64,000 nt of DNA from Schlegelella_A sp038225015. GTDB taxonomy: Bacteria; Pseudomonadota; Gammaproteobacteria; Burkholderiales; Burkholderiaceae_C. The notes beneath the pieces are model-generated. The model was not told the DNA's origin and did not search any database. It saw only the letters and a list, made by a program, of their open reading frames with translations. The translations under genes were made by a program, and so were the position numbers. This document shows, piece by piece, positions 34,528 to 43,723 of the stretch. Where the stretch lies: assembly GCA_038225015.1 (NCBI GenBank), contig JBBRFB010000001.1, forward strand, positions 3,828 to 67,827. Direction: 5' to 3'. Each line of letters begins with the position of its first letter. Within the stretch, counting starts at the first letter, position 1.

Positions 34528-35561
34528 TCCAGGTCTTCCCAACGCAGCGTGCTGCCGGCGGGAAGCGGGGCGCGCAGGCTGCGCCCGACGACGGCCTCGA
34601 GATCGCGAGGCTCGATGCCTGTTCCCGGGCGCAGCAGGCAGATGTCCGACCGGCCCAGGACCGCGCCTTGCGGCAGCTCGCGCGCCGTCGTGACGCTGCG
34701 TCGGACGAGCGCGCGCACCGGCAGCTCGGAGGCGGTCGGCTGCTTGACGTCGCTGCCGAGCGAGCGCTCCACGGCGCGGATCTGCGCAATCAGCCGCTCA
34801 AGCTCTTCTGGTGGCAGCGACGCCCGGTGATCGGGCCCCGGCAGGCTGGTGTCCAGGGTGAAATGCTTTTCGATCACCCGGGCGCCGAGCGCGACGGCGG
34901 CCGTCGAGACGGCAACCCCGAGCGTGTGGTCGGAATAGCCGACCGGTAACCCCGTGGCTTCGGCAATCGTCTGCATCGCCCGCAGGTTCACGTCGTCGAC
35001 CGCCGCGGGGTAGTTCGACGTGCAATGCAGGACGCACACCATCTCGGCGAGCGGCCGTTCCAGGCCGAGACGCCCGCGCTCGCTTCGGATGAGCGCGACG
35101 GCCTGCTCGATCTCCTCCAGGCTCGCCATGCCGGTCGAGACGATAAGCGGCAGGTCCTTGGCCACCAGATGGCGAAGAAAGGGGAGGTTGGTGATTTCGC
35201 CCGACGGCACCTTCAGCCGCCGAACGCCGAGGGCGACGAGGAAGTCGGCGGCGTCTTCGTCGAACGGCGTCGACATGAACTCGATGCCGCGCGCCGCGCA
35301 GCGCTCGAGGAGCAGCCGGTGCAACGCCTCCGACATCTCGAGCTCGCGCAGCATGCCGTGCTGGTCGCCCGCGCCCGTCGTCTCTTCCTGGTAGGCCGCC
35401 TTGGCGGCGCCGCGGCGGACGAGCTTGTCGGCCGAGAAAGTCTGGAACTTCACCGCGTCGGCGCCGCAGCGGGCAGCGACGTCGACCAGTTGGAGGGCCA
35501 GCTGGGTCGAGCCGTTGTGGTTCACGCCGGCCTCGGCGATGACGAACGTGCGCTCGGCCAT
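34524..35561 (-). CDS. neuB: Nonulosonic acid synthase, NeuB/LegI family
   Basis: Condenses a 6-carbon amino sugar with phosphoenolpyruvate to a 9-carbon sialic or legionaminic acid. The 345-residue protein has FVIAEAGVNHNGSTQLA, ADAVKFQTFSADKLV, STPFDEDAADFLVALG, LKVPSGEITNLPFLRHL, LHCTSNYPAAVDDVNL, GYSDHTLG, EKHFTLDTSLPGPDH and a C-terminal SAF (antifreeze-like) domain (RRSVTTARELPQG to the end). ATG at 35561 lies two bases after the SDR stop. NeuB, LegI and PseI cannot be separated with certainty by eye. Confidence 0.9.
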   Translation of the reverse strand: MAERTFVIAEAGVNHNGSTQLALQLVDVAARCGADAVKFQTFSADKLVRRGAAKAAYQEETTGAGDQHGMLRELEMSEALHRLLLERCAARGIEFMSTPFDEDAADFLVALGVRRLKVPSGEITNLPFLRHLVAKDLPLIVSTGMASLEEIEQAVALIRSERGRLGLERPLAEMVCVLHCTSNYPAAVDDVNLRAMQTIAEATGLPVGYSDHTLGVAVSTAAVALGARVIEKHFTLDTSLPGPDHRASLPPEELERLIAQIRAVERSLGSDVKQPTASELPVRALVRRSVTTARELPQGAVLGRSDICLLRPGTGIEPRDLEAVVGRSLRAPLPAGSTLRWEDLE

Positions 35562-35563
35562 CG

Positions 35564-36349
35564 TCACCAGACGGTGAGGCCGCCGTCGACGACCAAGTTC
35601 TGTCCGGTCACGTAGCTCGAGGCGTCGGAGAGCAGATAGACGAGAGCGCCGCACAGCTCGTCGGGCCGACCCATGCGAGCCATCGGAACGCGCTCGCTGT
35701 AGCGGTCGACGAACGTCCGGTTCTGGCCACTGAAGATGCCGCCCGGCGTCAGCGCGTTGACGCGAACGCCCTTGGCGCCCCAGTAGCTGCTCAGGTAGCT
35801 GGTCAGGCCCCACAGGCCCGCCTTCGAGACGCTGTAGATCGCCGGCGTGTTGATCGGCCGGCCGAGGTATTCGGAACCCTGGTAGATGCGCTGGTCCGGT
35901 GCGACGACGCCGTAGATCGAGAGCACGTTGACGATGCTGCCCGCCCCCGCCGCGGCCATTGCCGAGCCGAACTCCTGGCAGCACACGAACGCTCCCGTCA
36001 GGTTCACCGACATGACGTGATTCCAGTCGTCGAGGGGAAATGTCTCCAGCGGCTCGAAGAAGTTCGGGCTCTTCGTCGCCGCGTTGTTGAGCAGCCCGTC
36101 GATGCGCCCGAGGCGCGCCACCGTGGCTTCGCGAACGCCGGCCATCTCGGCGCGGATCCGGATGTCGGCACGGTGAGGAACGAGGCCTTCGCCCGCGGTC
36201 GCCTGCAGCCGATCGAGGGCTTCGCCGTCGGCATCGACCGCAACGACCTGCGCCCCGCCGGCGAGCAGTTCGCGGCAGAACACCTCGCCCAGGAGGCCCG
36301 CCGCGCCGGTGACGACGACGACCTTTCCTTCGAGCGCCGCGCCGCTCAC
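35564..36349 (-). CDS. Short-chain dehydrogenase in the nonulosonate cluster
   Basis: A 261-residue classical SDR: VVVTGAAGLLGEVF at the N-terminus, LLNNAATKSPNFFEPLE, NVLSIYGVVAP and the active-site pair in AIYSVSKAGLWGL, ending YVTGQNLVVDGGL. GTG start overlaps the neuA stop by four bases. Similar SDR genes (for example ptmA in Campylobacter) neighbour CMP-legionaminate genes, but the reaction here is not known; candidate roles are oxidation or reduction of a nucleotide-sugar precursor or of the nonulosonate side chain. Confidence 0.75.
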   Translation of the reverse strand: MSGAALEGKVVVVTGAAGLLGEVFCRELLAGGAQVVAVDADGEALDRLQATAGEGLVPHRADIRIRAEMAGVREATVARLGRIDGLLNNAATKSPNFFEPLETFPLDDWNHVMSVNLTGAFVCCQEFGSAMAAAGAGSIVNVLSIYGVVAPDQRIYQGSEYLGRPINTPAIYSVSKAGLWGLTSYLSSYWGAKGVRVNALTPGGIFSGQNRTFVDRYSERVPMARMGRPDELCGALVYLLSDASSYVTGQNLVVDGGLTVW

Positions 36350-37041
36350 TGGCTGACTCCCCGCCGCTCGCTCATCAGCATCTCGACGATGCGAAAGTCG
36401 AGTGGGCTGTCGATGTCGATCGAGCGCTCGCGCGGCATGACGTGCATGGCGACACGCCCCGACCACAAGCCCTTGGCCAGGGTCTCGCGGTGCCAGACGT
36501 AGATCGAGGCGTTCATCGAGTAGACGGCCGGCGCCTGCTGGCGCGCGACGACCACGCCTTTGGGCGGGCAAACGAGGCCGATCCGGCCGCCGGGTTTGCG
36601 TTCGACCATGTTGAAGTATGGGTTCTTTTCCGACTCGAAGGCCGTGATCACGGCGTCGACGCGCTCGTCGAGCAGGGCCAGGCAGGCCACAATGTCGGCG
36701 ATCTCGCGCAGCGGCGAGGTCGGATCGAGATCGACGAGCCGATCGAAGGGGCCTACCTCGGCCAGATGCCAAGCGGCGAGGTGCTGGATCACCGGCACCT
36801 TGGCAGCGCTCGCCGTGGCCATCGCGGCCGGGCGCAGGAACGGGACGTGCGCGCCGTGGGCGCGGGCGACGGCGGCGATCTCCTCGTCGTCGGTCGAGAC
36901 GAACACCGAGTCGACGCCGGGCGTAGAGCGGGCCTGCTCGATCGTCCAGGCGATGAGCGGCCGGCCGAGCAGTGGCCGGATGTTCTTGCGCGGGACGCCG
37001 ACCGAGCCGCCGCGCGCGCAGATCGTCGCGATCGTCTTCAT
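36346..37041 (-). CDS. neuA: CMP-nonulosonate cytidylyltransferase, NeuA/LegF family
   Basis: Activates the nonulosonic acid with CTP. The 231-residue protein has the family start ATICARGGSVGVPRKNIRPL, FVSTDDEEIAAVA, LDPTSPLREIADIVACL and the ERSIDIDSPLDFRIVEML end. It lacks the C-terminal domain of larger NeuA proteins, like LegF/PtmB. Its start overlaps the upstream oxidoreductase stop (ATGA). With neuB, neuC and neuD it completes the route to a CMP-sugar. Confidence 0.9.
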   Translation of the reverse strand: MKTIATICARGGSVGVPRKNIRPLLGRPLIAWTIEQARSTPGVDSVFVSTDDEEIAAVARAHGAHVPFLRPAAMATASAAKVPVIQHLAAWHLAEVGPFDRLVDLDPTSPLREIADIVACLALLDERVDAVITAFESEKNPYFNMVERKPGGRIGLVCPPKGVVVARQQAPAVYSMNASIYVWHRETLAKGLWSGRVAMHVMPRERSIDIDSPLDFRIVEMLMSERRGVSQ

Positions 37042-38015
37042 CGCCGCCTCGCGTCGGCGCGCGCCGCCATCACGACCTCGAGCGCGCGGATGCCGTGCTC
37101 AAGCGGCTGCGATGTCTGGCGACCCTCATCTATCGCGTCGAGCAGCTCGCGCATCGCATGCCGGTACGTCGCCGCGACGTCGAAGGCGTCCGCCGGCAGC
37201 GCGACGGGCTCCGCCTCACCGATTCGCTGCAGGACGAGCGTGCGCTGCTGCAGATTCCAGGCGAGGGTTCCTTCGTCGCCGACGATCGCGTAGCTCCGCA
37301 CCGGGCTGCGGCTGATGTAGTCGAGCTCGATCGTCACCACCGGCCCGCCGGCGCGGCCGAGCAGCAGGCACGCCACGTCTTCGCAATCGATGTCGAGGCT
37401 CGACGCACGCGCCTGCAGCGACCTGACGTCGCCGAACGACCCGAACAGCCACAGGGACGCGTCCACCTCGTGAATGAGGTCGAGCAGCACGCCGCCCCCC
37501 AGCGCCGCCCTGGCGCTGTAGCTGGCCCGGTAGTCGCGCGTCGGGCGCCAGTCGGGCAGGTACTGGCCGGCTTCCAGCCTCGCCCGCGCGATGCGCCCGA
37601 TGGCGCCTTGCTCGAGCAACTCGCGCAGACGCGACAGCGACGGAAGGAAGCGAAGGTTGCAGCCGACGATATGGGGCGGCAAAGCACCGCCGGCGACGGT
37701 CTTCAGCATCGCCAGATCCTCTGCGGTCGTGACTAGGGGCTTCTCGGCATAGAAGGGAATGCCGTGCTCGATGGCGGCGACCAGGGGCCGCAGGTGGAGC
37801 GCGCTCGGGTTCGAGATCAGCATGAGGTCGGGGCGCCTGGCGAGCGCCTCCTCTAGCGAGGACGACGACGACTCGTCCGCAGCCAGCGCCTCGTCCCGTC
37901 CCCGACCTTCGCGCAGCAGATCGAACCGCACGTCGTGCGCCATCAGGCGCAGATTATCCATGTGCCTGCGACCGATCGAACCCGCGCCGACCACCAGCAC
38001 CCGCCGCAGCCCCAT
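37038..38015 (-). CDS. Gfo/Idh/MocA family oxidoreductase
   Basis: A 325-residue NAD-dependent sugar oxidoreductase: VLVVGAGSIGRRHMDNL, LMLISNPSALHLRPL, the EKP motif in FYAEKPLVTTAEDL and the conserved region GGGVLLDLIHEVDASLWLFG with its His. ATG at 38015 is preferred because GAGGA lies five bases upstream; ATGs at 38033 and 38045 would lengthen it. Genes of this type flank neuA/legF in several nonulosonate loci; the substrate is not identifiable from sequence. Confidence 0.8.
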   Translation of the reverse strand: MGLRRVLVVGAGSIGRRHMDNLRLMAHDVRFDLLREGRGRDEALAADESSSSSLEEALARRPDLMLISNPSALHLRPLVAAIEHGIPFYAEKPLVTTAEDLAMLKTVAGGALPPHIVGCNLRFLPSLSRLRELLEQGAIGRIARARLEAGQYLPDWRPTRDYRASYSARAALGGGVLLDLIHEVDASLWLFGSFGDVRSLQARASSLDIDCEDVACLLLGRAGGPVVTIELDYISRSPVRSYAIVGDEGTLAWNLQQRTLVLQRIGEAEPVALPADAFDVAATYRHAMRELLDAIDEGRQTSQPLEHGIRALEVVMAARADARRR

Positions 38016-38057
38016 CGTCTTCCTCGCCGACATCCCTTGAACCATGAAGCCCGACGC

Positions 38058-39278
38058 CTATGCGCAGAGCGAATCGAGCACCCGCATCACGCGTTCCGTC
38101 GCCGGCACCGGAGCACTAACCCGGTCGGCGCGTCGCCGCGAAGCCACCTGTGGACGCGTCGCGATCTTCGTCAGTTCCGACCCGAGCGCCTGCACGCTGT
38201 CGACCCCGACCGAAATGCCCATCCGGCTGTAAGGCGCATCGGCGGTGAAGACCGAAGTATCGACCGAGACCACCGGTCGCCCGATCATCGAGGCCTGCAT
38301 GCCGACCGTGGAGGCCGTGACGACGACGACGTCGACCGCGTGCAGGAGGGCGCCGAGGTCTTCGCTGCGCTCGCTCGGCTCCACGCGAGGCTGCGACACG
38401 AAGGTCTCGCGCTCGCTCGGGTGGTAGCGGACCACCAGCCGAAAGCCCGGATGGTCGACGACGAAACTCCGGAGGTACTGCTCGACCCGCCGCGGCAGCG
38501 AGGGATCACCGATCCGCTCCGGCCTGAAGGTATGTTGCTCGGGCTCGATCTGCGATGCCCAGAGGATCGTGACCAGGCCGTCGTCCCAGCCCCGTTGCTC
38601 GCGCAGACGCTCGCCGGCATCGATCGTCTGCGACGAGAGTAGCCCGTCGAAAGCCGGATTGCCGGTGACCCACACTTCCTCGGCGCGCCGCCCCCGGGCG
38701 AGGAACATCTCCCTGACCTGTTCGTTGAGCACGCACACCCGGTCGGCAAAACCCGGCACGCCGATCCATTCGACTTCCTGCATGGCAAAGCTATCGACAA
38801 GACAGAGCGAGCGAATGCCTGCCGAGCCGGCGGCCGCGATCGCCGCTCGCTCGGCGCGCGGCGAGTTCGTGGCGACCACCAGCCTGCACTGCCAGGCGTC
38901 GATCACGGCCCGCATCAGGCGAACGGGAAGAAACGCCTGGCGACCTCGGTCCCGGTAGCGGCTAGCGGCTTCGGCGGCGCCGAGCCGGTGCACGAGGTCG
39001 GCGAAGCTCAAGCCCAGGTAGGCCACGGACTCGGCGCGAGAGACGGGCCCGCCAGGCGGCAGCTCATCGGCCAGCGTTTCGCCGTAGCGCAGGACCTCGT
39101 CGTCGGTCGCGCCCGGAAGATCCGCGAAGCCCAGGCACGGGATCCTTAGGCGTTGCAGGTGCGCCGCTGCAGTCGTCATCGCGAGAAACCGGAACGGGCG
39201 TCCGGCCTCCTGCAGCGCCTTGGCGATCGGTGCGAGTGCTGCGACGTGCCCGCCACCGTAGGAAACAAGGAGGATCAT
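38058..39278 (-). CDS. Putative glycosyltransferase (GT-B-like), possible nonulosonate transferase
   Basis: A 406-residue soluble protein beginning MILLVSYGGGHVAALAPIAK, a MurG/UGT-like N-terminal glycine loop. The C-terminal half has VTILWASQIEPEQHTF, FRLVVRYHPSERETF and VVVVTASTVGMQASMIGRPVVSVD, a pattern seen in GT-B transferases. It directly follows the CMP-nonulosonate genes, so transfer of that sugar is a reasonable guess and nothing more. ATG overlaps the upstream stop (ATGA). Confidence 0.55.
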   Translation of the reverse strand: MILLVSYGGGHVAALAPIAKALQEAGRPFRFLAMTTAAAHLQRLRIPCLGFADLPGATDDEVLRYGETLADELPPGGPVSRAESVAYLGLSFADLVHRLGAAEAASRYRDRGRQAFLPVRLMRAVIDAWQCRLVVATNSPRAERAAIAAAGSAGIRSLCLVDSFAMQEVEWIGVPGFADRVCVLNEQVREMFLARGRRAEEVWVTGNPAFDGLLSSQTIDAGERLREQRGWDDGLVTILWASQIEPEQHTFRPERIGDPSLPRRVEQYLRSFVVDHPGFRLVVRYHPSERETFVSQPRVEPSERSEDLGALLHAVDVVVVTASTVGMQASMIGRPVVSVDTSVFTADAPYSRMGISVGVDSVQALGSELTKIATRPQVASRRRADRVSAPVPATERVMRVLDSLCA

Positions 39279-40363
39279 GGTTGTCGCCGGCCACGCACGG
39301 TCCTGCCCGTGGGGTCGAAACCCGCAAAGACCCAGGTCAGCGGAACGAGGAGGCCCACGACGCCGAGCCCCTCGAGGAAGATGCCAGGCAGGCCGCAGAG
39401 CAGGACGCGGCGCATGCCCTTGGAGCGCTGGCCGCGCAGCTTCACCGTCAAGTTGAACAGCAGGATCGCGGCGACCGCCGAATACACCAGCGCCCGCGCC
39501 AGCTGACCCTCGGAAAAGCTGATCAGCAGCGTGGCTCGACTGAGGGCCGTAAGGAACACGTTGCCGGCGCCGAAACCCTGTGCTTCGTAGCCCGTCTCGC
39601 CCCCCTGGAAGCCGGCGATCTTGTCGGCGACCGACACGGCGAGCGACAGCCCGAGGAGCGCGACGACGGCGGATCGTTGAAACCATTGTCGCTGCGCCAA
39701 CGGCTGGCGCGGTCGCGCGAACAGCAGGAGGAGCAACGCCATCAGGACCGATGCCGAGCTGAGGTTCGCGCACAAGGCACCGAACCAGAGCATCCACGGC
39801 TTGCCTCGCTCGTGCAGTAGATAGAGGGCCAGGTAGGCTGCTCCGCAGCTCACGAGGACCCCTCGCCCGCTTAGCACAAGCGGCAGCGCCAGCGGGACGA
39901 GGGTCATCCACCGGCCCTCGGCGCGATAAGGCGCCGAAACGGCCCCCCCCAGCACTAGCATCAGCAGCGCAAGCTGCCCGGCCGGGCCGAACTGCGCTTC
40001 GACGCCGACGAACGGCGCGACGACCAGCGCGCGGCCGAGGTGGACGAAGATCAGCCAGCTCTCCGAGGCGAACTCGAGGACCTCGCCCTCGCCGAACGCG
40101 TAGAGCGCCGTTCCGAGTTGCGAGCGAAAGCCGTCGTCTTCGAGCGCGAGCGGCAGGAACGTCGTACCAAGCCAGAGGGTCCCGATCGCGACGACGACCA
40201 GGCTGATCACCCAGACCGGGATCAGGGATCGTCGTTGCTCAGCGCGAGGCGCGGCGCGTCTCGTCCCGGGGAAGCCCGCCCCGGGACGCCCCGTGCCTGG
40301 ACGGGCCTCAACCACGGCAGCCCGGCCTCCGGGCGCTCGACGGACGTTGGCCCGCCATGGCAT
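39275..40363 (-). CDS. Polytopic membrane protein, candidate polysaccharide polymerase
   Basis: A 362-residue integral membrane protein with a basic N-terminal tail (1-45) and about eight to ten hydrophobic segments (for example VWVISLVVVAIGTLWLG, QLALLMLVLGGAVSA, ALVYSAVAAILLFNLTV). The loop LALEDDGFRSQLGTALYAFGEG follows the first helix. No family motif was recognised. In a locus that has flippases, initiating transferases and glycosyltransferases but no other polymerase, this EpsG/Wzy-like protein is the best Wzy candidate. The start is uncertain; ATG at 40363 is 26 bp after the upstream stop. Confidence 0.45.
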   Translation of the reverse strand: MPWRANVRRAPGGRAAVVEARPGTGRPGAGFPGTRRAAPRAEQRRSLIPVWVISLVVVAIGTLWLGTTFLPLALEDDGFRSQLGTALYAFGEGEVLEFASESWLIFVHLGRALVVAPFVGVEAQFGPAGQLALLMLVLGGAVSAPYRAEGRWMTLVPLALPLVLSGRGVLVSCGAAYLALYLLHERGKPWMLWFGALCANLSSASVLMALLLLLFARPRQPLAQRQWFQRSAVVALLGLSLAVSVADKIAGFQGGETGYEAQGFGAGNVFLTALSRATLLISFSEGQLARALVYSAVAAILLFNLTVKLRGQRSKGMRRVLLCGLPGIFLEGLGVVGLLVPLTWVFAGFDPTGRTVRGRRQP

Positions 40364-40389
40364 CGCCGGTCAGGCGTTCGACTGCCATC

Positions 40390-41508
40390 TCAGCCGACCT
40401 CGTTGACTAACCGCCACGGGCCCGTCGCGCCGACGCGATGCCAGAGGTCGGGGTTGCGCCATCGCTCGGCACAGGCGAAAAACTCGCTTTCGGTCAGCTC
40501 GTGGTAGTCGAGAAACTCGCCCAGGTACTCCTCCGGAAACTCGTACTGCTTCGCCCTCACGAGCTCGACGGCTTCTTCTCGCTGCATGTAGCCGTTCCAG
40601 ATCAGGTAGCAGCACTGATCGGTCGGGCGCCAGAACCCGAACTTGAGAAGCTTGAACCAGATGTGGATCTCGCAGAGCTTCTCGTCGATGTTGTCGTAGG
40701 CCAGCACGTTGCCCGACAGCGGCCCCGCTTGGCGCGGCTTGAAGCCGAACAGGCGGGCGACCTGGTAGTGCTTCCAGCCGTCCCACCAGTGGTAGTACCC
40801 CAGGTAGATCGTCTTGATTTTCTTGCGCGCCAGCTCGTCGCGGCTCGGGTATTGATAGAAGAACAGCTGGTTATCCGGCACCCGGCCGGCCAGCAGTTCC
40901 TCGAACCCGATTTCGCGGAACAAGTCGTTGTTGATCAGATCGTCGGCCGAACCTTCCTCAGCGCTGCTGGCGGCGACATTGCCACCGAACTCGACGCCGA
41001 TGTCCTCGCCCCAGACGACGAGCGGTGCGTTGTAGAACGACGCGACCCGCGCCACGGCGGAAAAGACCACGCGGTGATCGGCGTAGCTGGGGTTGCCGAT
41101 GTCGAGCAGGGCGATGCGACGGATCTTCTGCAGCGTTGCCGGCCGCACCGAGACCTTGATGAGGTCGACACCGAGCCCTTCGACCAGCGCGTTCAGGTTC
41201 TCGATGCCTTCCGTCGTTTGCAGGTGCGGGACGACGACGACAGCGAGCGTCTTCAGCCGGTAGACCTGGCTCATCATGTAGGCTTGGTAGCAACTGTCCT
41301 TGCCCCCGCTGACGGGGACGATGCACTCGTAGCCGTTGCCATTGGTGCCGCGGATTCGATCGGCCAGCGCGCTCAAGCGAGCGGCGCGCGCGTCCCAGTC
41401 GATCTGGTGCTTTCTCTCGACCGAGCGACAAGCGCTGCAGACGCCCTGCGCATCGATGATCAAACCAGGTTTCGTGCTCGGAAGCACGCATCGGCTGCAG
41501 TAGTACAT
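40390..41508 (-). CDS. N-acetyl sugar amidotransferase, WbpG/PseA family (copy 1)
   Basis: With HisH and HisF it should convert an N-acetyl group to N-acetamidino using glutamine-derived ammonia. The 372-residue protein has N-terminal zinc-type cysteines (YYCSRCVLPST, GVCSACRS) and an intact ATP-pyrophosphatase loop, IVPVSGGKDSCYQAY, then YYHWWDGWKHYQVARLFGF. ATG at 41508 gives the family start. The copy at 41517-42854 lies eight bases upstream; having two copies next to one hisF-hisH pair is unusual. Confidence 0.85.
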   Translation of the reverse strand: MYYCSRCVLPSTKPGLIIDAQGVCSACRSVERKHQIDWDARAARLSALADRIRGTNGNGYECIVPVSGGKDSCYQAYMMSQVYRLKTLAVVVVPHLQTTEGIENLNALVEGLGVDLIKVSVRPATLQKIRRIALLDIGNPSYADHRVVFSAVARVASFYNAPLVVWGEDIGVEFGGNVAASSAEEGSADDLINNDLFREIGFEELLAGRVPDNQLFFYQYPSRDELARKKIKTIYLGYYHWWDGWKHYQVARLFGFKPRQAGPLSGNVLAYDNIDEKLCEIHIWFKLLKFGFWRPTDQCCYLIWNGYMQREEAVELVRAKQYEFPEEYLGEFLDYHELTESEFFACAERWRNPDLWHRVGATGPWRLVNEVG

Positions 41509-41516
41509 GAATCTTG

Positions 41517-42854
41517 TCAGAGGATGGATGGGCGCTGCCAGGTCCGCGGCGTCAGCCCTCCGCCGGCGGGCTCCTCGAGCACCGCGCCGTAGTCGGACGC
41601 GTCGAGATAGCCCCGACCCATCAGGATGTAGCCGGGCTGACTCGGTGCCGGCTCGCCCTTCGGCGTCAAGCGGTAGTCCGACGACCCCTCCGCCGGCAGC
41701 AGGCGTGCTTCGTCGACGCCCGGATCGCGGGCGTGCTCTAGCACCGAATCGCGCAGGCGCCAGCCGCCATCGGCGACGCGCTCCCAGATCGCCGGATCCC
41801 GGCGGTCCTGGATGCAGCCGTGGAACTCGTCGCGGCTCAGCTCGACCCAATCGAGGAACCGGTCGAGGTCGGCCGGTTCGACCTCGCTGTAGCGGCGCAC
41901 CATCTCGATGCCCTCTTCACGGGTCATGCGGCGCAGCCGGATCTCGCGCGTCGCATGATCGGTGACCTTGCCATAGCCGAGCTTGAGGTACTTGATGTAG
42001 TCGTGCAGGCCGGCCGAATGGAAGCAATGCACGTCTTCGTAGGTGTTGAAGGTGCGCTGCTGCACCGACGCCTCGTAGCCATAGCGGCGGATCATTTCCT
42101 CGTGCTGCGATTTCGCGTCCCAGCGGATGTAGTTGCTCAGGTAGATGCCGCGCACGCCCACCGCCTCGAGCTCGTTGTCATAGGGATAGACGAAGGGCTG
42201 AACGTCGACGCGCGTAATGCCTCCCGCCTGGTCGACGAGGTCCTCGGCAGCGATCCCCATCAGCCCGTGTTCCTTGCGGCAACGCTCCGTCATCTCGACC
42301 TCATCGAGGTGCGAGAACATGCCGGTCTGTTCGGACCACGGCTGGACGCCCCAGATGATCAGCGGGATGCGGAACTTCACCGCAACCTGCACCGGGAAGG
42401 TCAGGTTGCCCGCCAAGGCCTGCCAGTACATGCTGCCGAAGCGCCGTAGCGTCTGCCGGGTAATTCGCTTGAGCAGCAGCGGCGATAGGGTCGAGGTCAA
42501 AACGTCGCAGTCGAATACGGTCGCCATATTGGCGAGGTTGCGGATGCCGACGTCGGTGTTGTACTCGTGGTTGTAGTGGACGAGCAGCGGATTCATACCG
42601 AGCACGTTCTTGACCGTGTGGACAATGAAGTAGCCGTCACCGCCACCCGTGACCGGCACGATGCAGTCGAAGCCACGACCGCGGCTACGTCGCGAGTTCA
42701 CCTCGGCTATCCGCTGCAGGTTGGCGAAGCGCGGGCCCCAGTCGAGCGTGTCCTTTTCCTCGTGAATCCTGCAGCCCGAGCAGATGCCTTGCGCATCGAA
42801 GATCATTCCGTACGGGTGGTTGGCTGGATAGAGGCAGCGTCTGCAGTAGATCAT
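41517..42854 (-). CDS. N-acetyl sugar amidotransferase, WbpG/PseA family (copy 2, variant PP-loop)
   Basis: A 445-residue paralogue of the preceding gene with the same cysteine pairs (IYCRRCLYP, GICSGCRI), but its ATP loop reads IVPVTGGGDGYFIVHTVK: the usual SGGKDS has become TGGGDG. About 75 extra C-terminal residues follow the family domain. It may belong to a distinct subfamily with another partner or substrate, or be catalytically impaired and act as a subunit of copy 1. The start overlaps the hisF stop (ATGA). Confidence 0.8.
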   Translation of the reverse strand: MIYCRRCLYPANHPYGMIFDAQGICSGCRIHEEKDTLDWGPRFANLQRIAEVNSRRSRGRGFDCIVPVTGGGDGYFIVHTVKNVLGMNPLLVHYNHEYNTDVGIRNLANMATVFDCDVLTSTLSPLLLKRITRQTLRRFGSMYWQALAGNLTFPVQVAVKFRIPLIIWGVQPWSEQTGMFSHLDEVEMTERCRKEHGLMGIAAEDLVDQAGGITRVDVQPFVYPYDNELEAVGVRGIYLSNYIRWDAKSQHEEMIRRYGYEASVQQRTFNTYEDVHCFHSAGLHDYIKYLKLGYGKVTDHATREIRLRRMTREEGIEMVRRYSEVEPADLDRFLDWVELSRDEFHGCIQDRRDPAIWERVADGGWRLRDSVLEHARDPGVDEARLLPAEGSSDYRLTPKGEPAPSQPGYILMGRGYLDASDYGAVLEEPAGGGLTPRTWQRPSIL

Positions 42855-43723
42855 CGCGCACGCTCCGCTACGCCGCGCTGGAACTCGACGCCGGCCAGCC
42901 GCTCCGCGTCGAGCATGAGCAACCGGCCGGTCTCGTCGAACTCGCGGCCGGCGTACTTGGCCTGGCTATCCAAGCGGACGTCGATGCCGCTTGCCACCAT
43001 GTGCGCCTTGGCGAGGATCGTGCTGTGCTCGATATGGTGGAATATGTTAGCGGCGGCGACTGCGGATGCCCCGGCCGCAATGCCTGCGGCGAAGTCGGCG
43101 TGATTGCCGATGCCGCCGCAGGCGATTACCGGTATCCCGACCGCCGCGCTCACTCTTTCGATCAGCTCCACGTCGTAGCCTCGGCGAGATCCGTCACGAT
43201 CGATCGAGTTCAGGAAAATCTCGCCGGCCCCGAGCTCCTCGCATTGCCGCGCCCAGCCGTGCGGCGTCAGCCCGGTGGCCTCCTTGCCGGATCGGGCGTA
43301 CACCTGATAGGTACCGTCGGCTTCGCGCCGGCAGTCGACCGAGGCAACGACGCACTGAATGCCGTAGACGTCGGCGATCTCCGTGATCAGCGCCGGGCGG
43401 GCCAGCGCGTGCGAGTTGACGCAGACTTTGTCGGCCCCGTACTGGATCGCACGCCGAACGTCGTCAACGCTGCGCACTCCACCGCCGACCGTCAGCGGCA
43501 CGTAGCAGTACTTCGAAAGGGTCTCTAGCAAGTCGGCCTGTGGCCCGCGATTCTCGGGTGTCGCGCTCATGTCGAGCAGGACGATTTCGTCGACGTCCCA
43601 CTTGACGACGAACTCGATGGGGAATCGAGGCTGACCGATCGGCAGGTGGCGGCCGAAGCCGATGCTCTGGACGATCAGGCCCTCGCGAATCAGCAAGCAG
43701 GCGATCAATCTCTTCTTCAGCAC
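42851..43723 (-). CDS. hisF: HisF-like ammonia-channel subunit (LPS type)
   Basis: A 290-residue TIM-barrel protein of the HisF family, used with HisH and WbpG/PseA to pass ammonia to the amidotransferase. It has LTVGGGVRSVDDVRRAIQYGADKVCVNS (family pattern), VASVDCRRE with the second catalytic Asp, LNSIDRDGSRRGYD and IPVIACGGIGNHADF. The usual N-terminal CLDV with catalytic Asp11 is CLLI here, as in other polysaccharide-type HisF proteins, so histidine-pathway cyclase activity is unlikely. It overlaps hisH by 7 bp. Confidence 0.85.
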   Translation of the reverse strand: MLKKRLIACLLIREGLIVQSIGFGRHLPIGQPRFPIEFVVKWDVDEIVLLDMSATPENRGPQADLLETLSKYCYVPLTVGGGVRSVDDVRRAIQYGADKVCVNSHALARPALITEIADVYGIQCVVASVDCRREADGTYQVYARSGKEATGLTPHGWARQCEELGAGEIFLNSIDRDGSRRGYDVELIERVSAAVGIPVIACGGIGNHADFAAGIAAGASAVAAANIFHHIEHSTILAKAHMVASGIDVRLDSQAKYAGREFDETGRLLMLDAERLAGVEFQRGVAERAR

